From contig CAJIZA010000003.1 in assembly GCA_905181815.1 (NCBI GenBank), forward strand, positions 310,001 through 374,000: a stretch of DNA of 64,000 bases. Reading direction: 5' to 3'. The position numbers were made by a program, and so were the translations under genes. Position 1 is the stretch's first letter. Every line of letters starts with the position of its first letter. Below are positions 20,671 through 30,185 of the stretch, piece after piece. This stretch comes from an uncultured Planktomarina sp. GTDB taxonomy: Bacteria; Pseudomonadota; Alphaproteobacteria; Rhodobacterales; Rhodobacteraceae. The notes beneath the pieces were generated by a model. The model made no database searches. It worked only from the letters and a program-made list of their open reading frames with translations, and was not told the DNA's origin.

Positions 20671-21261
20671 CTATCCCTTCCCACAGCTGATCAGTTGCCG
20701 TTTATACATCGCCGCCCGGCGGTCGAGGCCATTTGCGATATTTACCAGCCAACGTTTGGATTTGTATGATCCGCGCCGGTAACCTGTCCGGCCTTCGTGA
20801 TAAGCGAGGTATTGGTTACGGGTGTTGGACATAGCAATGCCTAGAGAGCGGCGGCTTTGCGCCATATACCAGCCCATGAAATCTGTGGCATCACGGATAT
20901 TGGTGCGGCTGGCGCCCCAGCGGCCGGCGCTTTTCCTATATTCTTTCCAAGTGCCATCCAGCGCCTGGGCATAGCCATAGGCCGAGCTTTGACGGCCGGC
21001 GGGAATGATCCAAAGTTTGTATTTCTTTGGCGTCTTGGCGTCGGCTTTGAATTTGCTTTCTTGCCAAATTATCGCCATCTGCGTCGAAATTGGCACGCCA
21101 TATTTGCGCTTAGCCGCACGAAATGCCGGCAGGAAGTTGCGGCGCTGGTCTAATATTGAGCAGGCATTGTCCAAATTCCGTGGTGGATTTTTATTGCCAC
21201 CAGAGAAAGAGCACCCCGCCAGAAGGGTGATCAGAACGAGGCTACGAAGAATACTGCTCAT
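20671..21261 (-). CDS. Transglycosylase SLT-domain lipoprotein
   Basis: 196 residues. A lipoprotein signal ends in LAGC (Cys17). The soluble lytic transglycosylase-like domain follows, with AIIWQESKF containing the likely catalytic Glu68 and the SAYGYAQALDGTW motif (GYAQ of the SLT family) about 40 residues later. It would cleave glycan strands of peptidoglycan on the periplasmic side. The frame is open 14 codons further upstream; ATG 21261 gives a proper signal peptide. It faces lolA across a 185-bp gap in which I see no gene. Confidence 0.87.
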   Translation of the reverse strand: MSSILRSLVLITLLAGCSFSGGNKNPPRNLDNACSILDQRRNFLPAFRAAKRKYGVPISTQMAIIWQESKFKADAKTPKKYKLWIIPAGRQSSAYGYAQALDGTWKEYRKSAGRWGASRTNIRDATDFMGWYMAQSRRSLGIAMSNTRNQYLAYHEGRTGYRRGSYKSKRWLVNIANGLDRRAAMYKRQLISCGKG

Positions 21262-21463
21262 GGGTGCGGTCGCTTTTTGATAATTTGGCCAGCTTTTGCG
21301 CATATGAATAGTGTTACTTCATGAATTTTGCAATGGCGCCACGGTTTTGGAAGCCTATCGCCTGTTTGCGGAATTATAGCATGCATTAGTATCAATTCTG
21401 CGTAACCGCATAGACATTTTGATCCAAATCCGCATAAAAGGAGGTTCAATTAATAGGTGACCT

Positions 21464-21787
21464 GTGCAAGCTGAAGCGAAATATCATTTGGGCCAAATCG
21501 TGCGGCATAAAAAGCACCCGTTTCGCGGGGTTGTTTTTGATGTGGATCCAGAATTTTCCAATACTGACGAATGGTATGCAGCCATTCCGGAAGAGGCGAG
21601 GCCGGTGAAGGATCAACCCTATTACCACTTGTTGGCCGAGAATGATCAAAGCTATTATATTGCCTATGTGTCCGAGCAAAATCTTGTGGCGGATATTTCG
21701 GGGGACCCAGTGGATCACCCCGACATTGAGGATATTTTTGGCCCGTTTGAGAATGGCGCCTACCCTTTGCAGTTTCAGTTAAACTAA
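21464..21787 (+). CDS. hspQ: Heat shock protein HspQ / hemimethylated-DNA-binding YccV-like
   Basis: 107 residues. The HspQ/YccV fold is recognised by KYHLGQIVRHKKHPFRGVV, WY, QPYYHLL and YVSEQNL. In enterobacteria HspQ binds hemimethylated oriC DNA and acts as a specificity factor for the Lon protease. The start is GTG 21464, with AGGTGA just upstream; the GTG at 21457 stops quickly. The stop overlaps that of the converging gamma-glutamyltransferase by four bases. No heat-shock promoter was recognised in the 160-bp gap upstream. Confidence 0.92.
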   Translation: MQAEAKYHLGQIVRHKKHPFRGVVFDVDPEFSNTDEWYAAIPEEARPVKDQPYYHLLAENDQSYYIAYVSEQNLVADISGDPVDHPDIEDIFGPFENGAYPLQFQLN

Positions 21788-23361
21788 TAACCCAAGGCGC
21801 AACCGTCTTTGCGGGGGTCAGATGCACCTTGCAGCACCCCGTCCGCCCCAATCAAAATTGCTTGAGCGCCTCCAATTGGCCCGGCAGGTATTTCAACCTT
21901 ATGGCCGATGTTTGACAGCTCTTGAGCGACCTGTGGCCCATATCCACGCTCCACTTTCATTGTGCCAGCGTCGGAAAAGCAACGGGGTGCGTCAATCGCC
22001 TCTTGTGGGCCCAAGCCGAAATCTACCATGTTTGAAAGAAAACGAGCGTGGCCGTTGGATTGGTATGAGCCGCCCATAACACCAAAGGGGATGGTGATCC
22101 GCCCTCCCTCGGCCAGCATACTGGGGATGATGGTGTGCATAGGGCGCTTGCCGCCGGCCAGCTCATTGGGGTGACCTGCTTCAAGTGAGAAGCCCGCACC
22201 GCGATTTTGAAACAAAATTCCAAACCTGTCTGAGGCAATTCCAGATCCGAAGGCATGGAAGATTGAGTAGATCAAAGAAATGGCCATGCGGTTTTTGTCG
22301 ACGACGGTGATGTACACCGTATCTTTATGGATAGCTTCTGACAGCTCATGCGGATCTGCCATGGCGCGGTTGGGGTGGATTAATCCGACCAGCTGCGCTG
22401 CGGTTTCGGGTGCCATCATATGATCGACGCGGCTGGCATAATCGCCATCGGCAATAAAGCGATTGCGCGCATCATAGGCCAGTTTGGAAATTTCAGCTTC
22501 GATATGTGCCCGTTCTGTCCCAAAAGGCGCCATGGCGGCGATGTCAAAATGTTTCATCATATTGAGCATCAAAAGCGCTGTTGCGCCTTGACCATTGGCA
22601 GGATGCTCTAACATCTCAATTCCCTTGTAGGAGCCGCGCAGTGGTGTTCCGTAGGTGGATTTGGTGGCGGAAAAATCTTCAAGACTGTGACAACCTCCTG
22701 CAGCGCGCAGGCTGGCTTGCATATCTTCGGCAACAGCGCCGGTGTAAAATCCATCTCGGCCTTCCGCGGCCACGCGCTCGAGAACCTCCGCTTGCCCGGG
22801 CGCGGCAAAGAGTTGTCCAAGTTTTGGAGCGGCGCCAGCGGTTAGATATTTGTTACGCGCGGTTCCTTGCAGCGCCTGCGTGTTTTGCGCCCAGTCGAAA
22901 GCAACTTTTGGGGCAACGGGCACGCCTGCCCGGGCATAATGAATGGCGGGCGCTAGGGTCTCTTTTAAGGGCAGGGCGCCGAAATTTTTTGCCAGGGTGC
23001 AAAATCCGTCCATCGCGCCGGGTATTGTCACCGCATCGACGCTGTACAGTGGGACCGTGCCGTGCCCCGCATCGCGCAAGGCAGCTGCATTTGCGGCCAG
23101 TGGCGCACGTCCAGATCCGTTGAGGGCGACAACATCAGAGGTCGGATCCTTTTGGACCAGGGCGAACATATCCCCACCAATACCGGTCATTTGCGGCTCA
23201 CAGATGCCCAACAAAACTGCCGCTGCAATCGCTGCATCTGCCGCGTTACCGCCCGCTTTTAAGATATCAATCGCAGTGGCGGCGGCCAAAGGGTGAGAGG
23301 TCGCAACCATACCATTGGTTGCAAAGACGGCCGACCGGCCGGGAAGGTGAAAATCGCGCAT
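21784..23361 (-). CDS. ggt: Gamma-glutamyltransferase family protein
   Basis: 525 residues, Ntn-hydrolase. The proenzyme splits itself before the catalytic Thr348 in HKDTVYITVVDK, giving large and small subunits; NGSGRAP near 81-87 carries the Arg that holds the glutamate carboxylate. No convincing signal peptide is visible, so it looks cytoplasmic, like YwrD-type members, rather than the periplasmic GGT of E. coli. Glutathione or another gamma-glutamyl compound may be the substrate. The 3' end overlaps hspQ by four bases. Confidence 0.92.
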   Translation of the reverse strand: MRDFHLPGRSAVFATNGMVATSHPLAAATAIDILKAGGNAADAAIAAAVLLGICEPQMTGIGGDMFALVQKDPTSDVVALNGSGRAPLAANAAALRDAGHGTVPLYSVDAVTIPGAMDGFCTLAKNFGALPLKETLAPAIHYARAGVPVAPKVAFDWAQNTQALQGTARNKYLTAGAAPKLGQLFAAPGQAEVLERVAAEGRDGFYTGAVAEDMQASLRAAGGCHSLEDFSATKSTYGTPLRGSYKGIEMLEHPANGQGATALLMLNMMKHFDIAAMAPFGTERAHIEAEISKLAYDARNRFIADGDYASRVDHMMAPETAAQLVGLIHPNRAMADPHELSEAIHKDTVYITVVDKNRMAISLIYSIFHAFGSGIASDRFGILFQNRGAGFSLEAGHPNELAGGKRPMHTIIPSMLAEGGRITIPFGVMGGSYQSNGHARFLSNMVDFGLGPQEAIDAPRCFSDAGTMKVERGYGPQVAQELSNIGHKVEIPAGPIGGAQAILIGADGVLQGASDPRKDGCALGY

Positions 23362-23521
23362 GTGCAGTTGAGCCTTTTAGATTGAACTTATCCAAACATA
23401 GCGAATAATGTGGCGGAAGCGAGGGGGCTGCTTCAGGTTTGTGATTTTCTGATGCAAAGCCTTGCTCCCACGGCGCTGGCCGCGTCATAAGTGGGTGGAA
23501 AATGTTTCAAAGAGGCGCGTC

Positions 23522-24700
23522 ATGGAAGATGTTTATATCGTAGGAGCGGCTCGTACGCCGATGGGTGGTATGCAAGGGGCTTTGGCCGATGTACCTGCGA
23601 GTCAGTTGGGCGGTGTTGCGATTGCAGCGGCGCTTGCTGCTGGTGATGTTGCACCGGATGATGTGAATGAGGTGCTGATGGGCTGCGTCCTTCCGGGTGG
23701 GCAGGGCCAAGCGCCAGCCCGGCAAGCGGGGTTTGCTGCGGGGCTGAGCGAGGACGTGCCCGCAACCACAATTAATAAAATGTGCGGCTCGGGCATGAAA
23801 ACCACCATGATGGGTTATGATCAATTGGCTTTGGGCCATGGTCAGGTGATGGTCACGGGCGGCATGGAAAGTATGACCCAAGCGCCATATCTTTTGCCCA
23901 AAATGCGCGGTGGTGCGCGGCTCGGCCATGGGCAAGTGCAAGACAGCATGTTTCTGGACGGTCTGGAGGATGCCTATGACAAAGGGTGTTTGATGGGTAC
24001 CTTTGCCGAGGATTGTGCGATGCATTTTCAGTTCTCCCGTGCCGCGCAAGATGCCTATGCGCTGCGCTCCCTTGAGCGTGCCTTGGCGGCGCAGGCCAGC
24101 GGCGCCGCTGCAGCCGAAATTGCCCCAGTGACATTGGTGGGGCGCAAAGCGACGGTTGAGGTTGTCATGGACGAGCAACCCGGCAATGCGCGGCCAGATA
24201 AAATTCCACATTTGAAACCCGCGTTCCGTGAGGGCGGCACGGTGACAGCGGCCAATTCTTCGTCGATTTCTGATGGGGCGGCGGCCTTAGTTTTGGCCAA
24301 TGCCTCTGGTCTCGCGGCACATGGCTACGCCCCGCGGGCTCGAATCATGGGCCACGCCAGCCATGCTCAAGCGCCTGGTTGGTTTACCACCGCCCCTGTT
24401 CCAGCGGCCCGAAAACTGCTGGATCATCTCGGCTGGGTGGTTGCGGATGTGGACTTGTGGGAGGTCAACGAGGCCTTTGCCGTTGTGCCCATGGCCTTTA
24501 TGCATGAGATGGAACTCAGCCCAGAAGTTGTGAATGTTTATGGTGGTGCTTGCGCTTTGGGCCACCCCATTGGCGCTTCGGGCGCGCGAGTTTTGGTGAC
24601 CTTGCTGAACGCTTTGGAACGGCATGACCTCAAGCGCGGTGTTGCGGCGATTTGCATTGGCGGGGGCGAGGGCACTGCCATTGCCATTGAACGCGTATAA
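23522..24700 (+). CDS. Thiolase (acetyl-CoA C-acyltransferase/acetyltransferase)
   Basis: 392 residues. Condenses or cleaves 3-ketoacyl-CoA. Nucleophile Cys88 sits in NKMCGSGMK (most relatives have GLK or GLR), the NEAFA motif follows near 320, the GHPIGASGAR histidine near 348, and the second catalytic Cys in ICIGGGEG near 378. Length and motif spacing are normal. Whether it serves fatty-acid degradation or polyhydroxyalkanoate synthesis cannot be decided; no partner genes are adjacent. ATG 23522 after AGAGGC is preferred over the upstream open frame. Confidence 0.93.
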   Translation: MEDVYIVGAARTPMGGMQGALADVPASQLGGVAIAAALAAGDVAPDDVNEVLMGCVLPGGQGQAPARQAGFAAGLSEDVPATTINKMCGSGMKTTMMGYDQLALGHGQVMVTGGMESMTQAPYLLPKMRGGARLGHGQVQDSMFLDGLEDAYDKGCLMGTFAEDCAMHFQFSRAAQDAYALRSLERALAAQASGAAAAEIAPVTLVGRKATVEVVMDEQPGNARPDKIPHLKPAFREGGTVTAANSSSISDGAAALVLANASGLAAHGYAPRARIMGHASHAQAPGWFTTAPVPAARKLLDHLGWVVADVDLWEVNEAFAVVPMAFMHEMELSPEVVNVYGGACALGHPIGASGARVLVTLLNALERHDLKRGVAAICIGGGEGTAIAIERV

Positions 24701-24711
24701 AGGCCGCGGAT

Positions 24712-25167
24712 ATGGCGCGGGTGAATTATGAAGATTTGAGCAAAACCATCGCAAGCCTTTGTGCTGGCGAGGACGATATAATTGCCCTTATGGCCAGTGT
24801 GGTCTGTGAGCTGCATCATAGTGATGACCGCTTCGATTGGACGGGTTTTTACCGTGTAACCGGACCGGAGATGCTCAAGATCGGTCCCTATCAAGGCGGT
24901 CATGGCTGTTTGAAAATTCCGTTCTCATGCGGGGTTTGCGGCGCAGCGGCGCGCTTGAAAGCCACGCAATTGGTGCCGGATGTCGAGGCCTTTGAAGGCC
25001 ATATTGCTTGCGCCAGCTCGACCCGATCTGAGTTGGTTATGCCTGTGTTTAATGGTACGGGTGATGTGATGGCTGTGCTGGATATCGACAGCGATCAACC
25101 GGATGCATTTACCCACGAGGATGCCCAAGCTTTGGAGGCCATTCTCGCCTCGGTTTTTAGCACATAA
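24712..25167 (+). CDS. Free methionine-(R)-sulfoxide reductase (GAF domain, YebR-like)
   Basis: 151 residues, a single GAF domain. The redox cysteines of this family are visible: CGVCGAAA (two Cys) and GHIACASSTRSELVMPV (the catalytic resolving Cys), with DIDSD near the end. These enzymes reduce free methionine-R-sulfoxide using thioredoxin. Position just downstream of the thiolase (11 bp) suggests shared transcription but no shared pathway. The following 85 bp separate it from the XRE-cupin regulator. Confidence 0.9.
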   Translation: MARVNYEDLSKTIASLCAGEDDIIALMASVVCELHHSDDRFDWTGFYRVTGPEMLKIGPYQGGHGCLKIPFSCGVCGAAARLKATQLVPDVEAFEGHIACASSTRSELVMPVFNGTGDVMAVLDIDSDQPDAFTHEDAQALEAILASVFST

Positions 25168-25252
25168 TCAGGGGTGAAAATTCGTTGCTTTTTTTCACGG
25201 CTTCTGCCAACCATGAATATGGGAATGAAAAAATGTTGGAAAATTTCACGCA

Positions 25253-25822
25253 ATGCTGCATGGTCAGACAGATCTAAACACCCTTGGGGCCGATATTCGG
25301 GCGCTGCGTAAGGCGCGGGGATTGACCCTTGCGGAGCTGGCGCAAACCCTTGGGCGCTCGGTGGGGTGGTTGAGCCAGGTTGAGCGGGACATGTCGGAGC
25401 CTGCGATTAATGATTTGCGTGATTTGGCCCGGGCCTTGGATGTGTCGATTTCGTCTTTGTTTGGGTCTGGTCCCGCGCCTGCCAATGAGGTTGGCTATGT
25501 GGTGCGCAAAAACAGCAGGCGCCCTATTGGCAGCCGGGAAGCAGGTTTGGTCGAAGAGCTGCTTTCACCCGATTTAACCGATGACTTTGAGATGCTCCAC
25601 TCCACATTTGAACCGGGTGCAAAGCTATACACAGCAGTCGCCCGCCCCACTCAGGAGGTGGGATATATTCTGTCGGGGCAATTGAAGCTCTGGATCGGCG
25701 ATGCAAACTACCTTTTGGCGTCTGGTGACAGTTTTCGAATCAAAGGCGAATTTTTCCGCTGGGAAAACCCAACAGACAAACCCTGCCAGGTGATCTGGGT
25801 GATCGCGCCGCCGGTGTATTGA
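25253..25822 (+). CDS. XRE-family regulator with cupin sensor domain
   Basis: 189 residues. An N-terminal helix-turn-helix (about 10-65: LRKARGLTLAELAQTLGRSVGWLSQVERD) precedes a C-terminal cupin barrel (about 110-185) with GAKLYTAVARPTQEVGYILSG and a DSFRIKGEFFRWEN strand. Regulators of this layout commonly control polyamine, amino-acid or methylated-amine catabolism, the cupin binding the effector. It stands first in the run of exporter, dehydrogenase and methyltransferase genes and is the best candidate for their control; that link is inference. Its stop overlaps the next ATG by one base. Confidence 0.88.
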   Translation: MLHGQTDLNTLGADIRALRKARGLTLAELAQTLGRSVGWLSQVERDMSEPAINDLRDLARALDVSISSLFGSGPAPANEVGYVVRKNSRRPIGSREAGLVEELLSPDLTDDFEMLHSTFEPGAKLYTAVARPTQEVGYILSGQLKLWIGDANYLLASGDSFRIKGEFFRWENPTDKPCQVIWVIAPPVY

Positions 25823-26439
25823 TGACATTTCAGGGCTGGATCATATTCGCGGGATTTTGGGTGGTTTTCGTGACAACCCCTGGTCCGAATGCAGTCAATT
25901 GCATCAACAACGGCATGAGCTACGGCCTGCGCCGGGGTCTTTGGGCTGTTTTGGCGATTTTGACTCAAGCGAGCGCTTTCCTGATCTTGTCGGCTTATGG
26001 CATCACCGCGCTGCTCTTGGCGGCACCCACAGCTTTTTTCCTGGCCAAGCTGATCGGTGCGGCTGTTTTGATTTTTCTGGGCATTCGCGGTTGGATAATG
26101 GCGGTCACTCCGCCCAAGCTCAATCCAGCGGCAGGCTCCATCTATGGGCGGGCTTTGGCCATTGCGACGATCAACGCAAAGTCGGTGGCTGGATATTTGG
26201 CTGCATTTAGTCAATTTGTTCAGTCGGATGTGCCTATTTGGGATCAAATGGTGGTGATTATGCCCACGGCTCTGGGGCTGACTGCACTGTCCTATGCGGG
26301 CTATACAGCCTTGGGTGCCGTTTTTGGCAAATCGGCTATGGCCAAAGTCTTTAATGTCTCGCTGCGGCGCGGGCTGGCGCTTTGCTTTATCGCCTATGGG
26401 CTTTTGCTCGGTGGCAGTTCGATGCGAAGCACGGCATGA
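25822..26439 (+). CDS. LysE/RhtB-family amino-acid exporter
   Basis: 205 residues with about six hydrophobic segments. The family N-terminal motif is seen as TTPGPNAVNCINNGMSYG, followed by a long segment with FLAKLIGAAVLIFLGIRGW. LysE-type proteins export amino acids or related metabolites across the inner membrane. ATG 25822 overlaps the regulator stop; a TTG one codon earlier is possible. A second, broken LysE-type gene follows at once, so this looks like an ancestral tandem pair. Confidence 0.88.
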   Translation: MTFQGWIIFAGFWVVFVTTPGPNAVNCINNGMSYGLRRGLWAVLAILTQASAFLILSAYGITALLLAAPTAFFLAKLIGAAVLIFLGIRGWIMAVTPPKLNPAAGSIYGRALAIATINAKSVAGYLAAFSQFVQSDVPIWDQMVVIMPTALGLTALSYAGYTALGAVFGKSAMAKVFNVSLRRGLALCFIAYGLLLGGSSMRSTA

Positions 26440-26452
26440 GGGAGGCTTCACG

Positions 26453-26840
26453 ATGATGTGGGAGATCCTTTGGGAATTTGAGCCTGCGCTGATCACCGGA
26501 TTTGTGATTGCTGCCTTGATCTTAAACCTCACGCCAGGAGCAAATTTCCTGTTTATTATGTCCAGTAGTCTTTCTGGCGGTCCGTGCATTGACGTGGCAG
26601 CGGCACGGGGTACGAATCTTGGTGTTGTGGTGCATATTTTGGCGGCGGCCGCTGGGCTGTCAGCCTTATTATTGGCGCATCCTGCGGCCTATGCTGCCAT
26701 CCGAATCTGCGGTGCGGCCTATCTGCCTTGGTGGCGGGTCTGGCTATTTCGCGGCGGCGCTGGTCGCGCGCGCTGGCGTTCTGAACAAAATACCTGCAAT
26801 TTTACTTGGCGGGCTGGCAGCCCGTTTGATCATTGACTGA
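26453..26840 (+). pseudogene. LysE-family exporter with internal deletion and frameshift
   Basis: Two ATGs at 26453/26456 follow GGGAGG. The first 80-90 codons are a normal LysE N terminus (NLTPGANFLFIMSSSLSGGP, ending IRICGAAYL). From about 26725 the frame turns unlike any transporter and ends at 26836. The +1 frame over 26745-26840 instead reads GYFAAALVARAGVLNKIPAI then LLGGLAARLIID, which resembles a LysE C terminus. About 70-80 residues in the middle are therefore missing and the halves are out of frame. A ribosome site is intact, so a truncated peptide could still be made. Confidence 0.78.
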
Positions 26841-26851
26841 GGGAGACCAAA

Positions 26852-29299
26852 ATGAGTGATTTTCCAACTACCGCAAGGGTTGTCGTTATCGGGGGCGGCG
26901 TTGTTGGCGTATCGACCCTTTATCATTTGGCTAAAGCTGGGTGGACCGATTGTGTTTTGCTTGAAAAAAATGAGCTGACCGCTGGTTCGACTTGGCATGC
27001 GGCGGGCAATTGCCCGTCCTTCTCGACCGGCTGGGCGATTATGAACATGCAACGCTATTCTCTGGGTCTCTATGCTGGTTTGGCCGAGGAGGTGGATTAT
27101 CCGATGAATTATCATGTCACGGGCTCTATTCGACTGGCTCATGACAAAAACCGGATGCTGGAATTTGAGCGCGCGCGCACCATGGGCCGGTATCAGGGCT
27201 TGGACATCGAGATGATGTCCGTCTCAGATATGAAAGATGCCTATCCCTTTTTGGAGACGCATGATCTGGCAGGTGGGCTATGGGATCCCGATGACGGAGA
27301 TATTGACCCCGCCCAGCTCACCCAAGCACTGGCCAAAGGTGCGCGGGATATGGGCGCCAATATTCAGCGGTTTTGCCCGGCAACTGGGGTCACGCAGGTG
27401 GGAGATGAATGGGTTGTCCATACAGACAAGGGTGATATCCGCTGCGAAAAAGTAGTCAATTGTGCCGGTTATTACGCCCAACGAGTGGGTGAATGGTTCA
27501 AGCCCTATGGCGGTCGGACCGTTCCTATGACTGTAATGAGCCACCAATATTTTTTAACTGAAGAAATTCCTGAATTGAAGGAATGGACAGAGGCCAATGG
27601 CCGCAAAGTGCCCCTCTTACGGGATGTGGATTCCTCCTATTACTTGCGGCAGGATAAACACGGGTTGAACCTTGGTCCCTATGAGCGCAATTGCAAAGCC
27701 CATTGGGTGACGCCCGAAGATCCGATGCCTGAGGATTTTAGCTTCCAGTTATATCCTGACGATCTGGAGCGTTTGGAGTGGTATATTGAAGACGCAATGG
27801 CGCGGGTTCCGATTTTGGGCTCTCAAGGCGTTGGTCGGGTAATCAATGGCCCGATCCCCTATGCGCCCGACGGGCTTCCGCTAATCGGTCCTATGCCCGG
27901 TGTGAAGAACGCTTATGAAGGTTGCGTCTTTACATTTGGCATCACCCAAGGCGGCGGGGCTGGCAAGGTCTTGGCGGAATGGATTGCCGAAGGTGAAACC
28001 GAATGGGATATGTGGGCGGTCGATCCGCGCCGCTACACCGATTACACAGATCAAGACTATTGTGACCGCAAGGCCATGGAAGTTTATGGTCACGAATATG
28101 CCATGCATTTCCCACATCACGAATGGCCCGCAGGACGGGACAAGAAACTCTCACCTGTGCATGATAAAGTGATTGCCGCTGGCGGCGTGATGGGAGCTTA
28201 CAATGGTTGGGAGCGGGCCAATTGGTTTGCCCAGCCGGGAGATGACACCTCCCATGAGGCGACTCAGACTTGGGAACGACAAGGCCCATGGGCCGAGCGG
28301 ATCCGCGAAGAGGCCGAGGCCGTGCGTGACCATTGCGGCGTGTTAGATTTGCCTGGGTTCAGCCGTTTTAATCTCACAGGCGAAGGAGCCGTAGAATTCT
28401 TGCGCGGCAAAATCACCGGCGGCTTGCCGAAGATTGGCCGTATGAATTTGGCTTATTTTGCCGATGATCGGGGCCGACTTTTGACAGAGATGTCGGTTGT
28501 GCGTCACGCCGAGGAGCATTTCACATTGATCACCGCGGCCAGCGCACAGTGGCATGACTATGATGTGCTCAAATCTGATCTTCCTGCTGGCCTGACGCTG
28601 ACGGACCAGACCAAAGACTTTTCAACTTTGATTGTCACGGGTCCCAAAGCCCGCGAGGTTTTGACCAAAATGGGGACCGATGCGGATCTATCTTTGGGGT
28701 GGTTGACCAATCAAGGGGCACAGGTGGCCGGGCAGGATTGCGCGCTTCTGCGTGTCTCATTTGCCGGTGAACTTGGCTGGGAAATTCATGCAAAAAATGC
28801 CAATATTCCAGTATTATATGATACCGTAATTGCGGCCGGAGCCAAACCTTTTGGCATGTATGCGCTCAATAGCCTGCGCATTGAAAAGGGATACCGCGCT
28901 TGGAAAGGCGATCTGTCGACAGATTACAGCCTTCTGGAAGTGGGGCTTGAGCGTTTTGTCAAATTGGACAAGCCGCAAGACTTCCCCGGAAAGGCCGCTT
29001 TGCAGAATGAAAAGCAACAGGGGCGCAAGAAAGCCTTTGCCATGCTGATTGTCGAGGCGGGCGCCTATGATGCGCCCTATATGTCAACAATTTGGCACAA
29101 CGGCGCGGTGGTGGGTGAAACAACTTCTGGTGACTTTGGCTACCGTGTTGGCAAATCCATTGCCCTGGCCATGCTGCGCCCCGATTTAGCCGTGCCGGGA
29201 ACGGAAGTGGAGGTGGAAATTTTTGGGCAACGCTGCAAGGCCGTGGTACAGGAAGACCAACCGCTTTGGGATCCAACCAATGCGCGCTTGCGTGGCTGA
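26852..29299 (+). CDS. Dimethylglycine/sarcosine dehydrogenase-like FAD + GcvT protein (paralog 1)
   Basis: 815 residues. The N-terminal D-amino-acid-oxidase-like domain (about 8-380) has the FAD motif GGGVVG at 14-19 and STWHAAG with His49, the position that binds FAD covalently in dimethylglycine dehydrogenase. The C-terminal half (about 425-815) is GcvT-like and folate-binding (GELGWEIH, then SLRIEKGYRAW). Such enzymes demethylate N-methylated glycines and pass the one-carbon unit to tetrahydrofolate. After WHAAG it reads NCPSFSTGWAIMNMQ instead of the usual GL..R..., so its substrate may differ from paralog 2. ATG 26852 follows GGGAGA. Confidence 0.9.
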   Translation: MSDFPTTARVVVIGGGVVGVSTLYHLAKAGWTDCVLLEKNELTAGSTWHAAGNCPSFSTGWAIMNMQRYSLGLYAGLAEEVDYPMNYHVTGSIRLAHDKNRMLEFERARTMGRYQGLDIEMMSVSDMKDAYPFLETHDLAGGLWDPDDGDIDPAQLTQALAKGARDMGANIQRFCPATGVTQVGDEWVVHTDKGDIRCEKVVNCAGYYAQRVGEWFKPYGGRTVPMTVMSHQYFLTEEIPELKEWTEANGRKVPLLRDVDSSYYLRQDKHGLNLGPYERNCKAHWVTPEDPMPEDFSFQLYPDDLERLEWYIEDAMARVPILGSQGVGRVINGPIPYAPDGLPLIGPMPGVKNAYEGCVFTFGITQGGGAGKVLAEWIAEGETEWDMWAVDPRRYTDYTDQDYCDRKAMEVYGHEYAMHFPHHEWPAGRDKKLSPVHDKVIAAGGVMGAYNGWERANWFAQPGDDTSHEATQTWERQGPWAERIREEAEAVRDHCGVLDLPGFSRFNLTGEGAVEFLRGKITGGLPKIGRMNLAYFADDRGRLLTEMSVVRHAEEHFTLITAASAQWHDYDVLKSDLPAGLTLTDQTKDFSTLIVTGPKAREVLTKMGTDADLSLGWLTNQGAQVAGQDCALLRVSFAGELGWEIHAKNANIPVLYDTVIAAGAKPFGMYALNSLRIEKGYRAWKGDLSTDYSLLEVGLERFVKLDKPQDFPGKAALQNEKQQGRKKAFAMLIVEAGAYDAPYMSTIWHNGAVVGETTSGDFGYRVGKSIALAMLRPDLAVPGTEVEVEIFGQRCKAVVQEDQPLWDPTNARLRG

Positions 29300-29314
29300 T
29301 AGGGAGCAAATGTG

Positions 29315-30181
29315 ATGATAATTCTCGATGGCGGTTTGGGCCAAGAATTGGTCAAACGCGCTGGAAAGGCCACGGATTTGTGGTCCATGCAGGCTTTGCT
29401 CGACAATCCGGAAATGGTGCGTGCCGTGCATGATGAATATTTTGCAGCGGGTGCACAGATTGCCACTACCAATACCTATTCTGTTCTGCCAGACCGGCTG
29501 GAGAGCAAAGGTTTGGCCGATAAACTGCGGCCTATGACAGTCTTGGCCTGTGAAATGGCTGTGGTGGCAAGAGATGCCCATGGATCTGGGCAGGTGGCCG
29601 GTTCATTGGGTCCGATTGGCTTTTCCTATCAACCAGACAAGGTACCACCCGCCGAGCAGGCTGCTGAAATATATGCAGATATTGCGAGACTCCATGCGGA
29701 TTATGTGGATTTTCACCTTCTGGAAACCATGGCCTCAGTAGATCAAGCGCGTGGGGGGTTGATGGGCGCGGGGGTGACGGGCAAACCGATCTATGTCTCC
29801 CTCTCTGTAGATGACAGTGATGGCACCAAGCTGCGGTCTGGGGAACCTTTAACTGATGCGATTGCGATGCTTAGGGCGTTCAACCCAGCCGCAGTTTTGA
29901 TCAATTGCTCCCTGCCTGAGGTGGTTTCGCAGGGCCTGCCTCTCTTGGCCGGTCATGGGTTTACTCTGGGCGCTTATGCCAATGGGTTCACAGGCATTAA
30001 CCAGGAATTTAATTCGATCCATGCGACGGTGGATCTGCTGAAATCTCGAACCGATTTAGGCCCGGTGGAGTATCTCGCCTTTGCGCGGGATTGGGCCAAA
30101 AGTGGGGCGGAAATTATCGGCGGTTGCTGCGAGGTGGGTCCGGCGCATATTGCGCTTCTGGCACATGAACTGGGAGATTAA
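29315..30181 (+). CDS. Homocysteine S-methyltransferase family (betaine-homocysteine methyltransferase-like)
   Basis: 288 residues, TIM barrel with zinc. The ligands are Cys198 (LINCSLPE) and Cys271-Cys272 (IGGCCEVGP); the N-terminal DGGLGQEL is typical. Members move a methyl group from betaine or S-methylmethionine to homocysteine, giving methionine. Its place between two dimethylglycine-dehydrogenase-like genes favours glycine betaine as methyl donor, producing dimethylglycine for the neighbours. It begins 15 bp after paralog 1, with GGGAG upstream; GTG 29312 is an alternative start. Betaine over S-methylmethionine is inference from context. Confidence 0.88.
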   Translation: MIILDGGLGQELVKRAGKATDLWSMQALLDNPEMVRAVHDEYFAAGAQIATTNTYSVLPDRLESKGLADKLRPMTVLACEMAVVARDAHGSGQVAGSLGPIGFSYQPDKVPPAEQAAEIYADIARLHADYVDFHLLETMASVDQARGGLMGAGVTGKPIYVSLSVDDSDGTKLRSGEPLTDAIAMLRAFNPAAVLINCSLPEVVSQGLPLLAGHGFTLGAYANGFTGINQEFNSIHATVDLLKSRTDLGPVEYLAFARDWAKSGAEIIGGCCEVGPAHIALLAHELGD

Positions 30182-30185
30182 GACG

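Noticed and set aside
25174..25250. GTGAAAATTCG and GAAAATTTCACG as inverted arms before the XRE-cupin gene
   Set aside because: Only 8 of 11 bases match and the arms are about 55 bp apart; too weak for an operator call.
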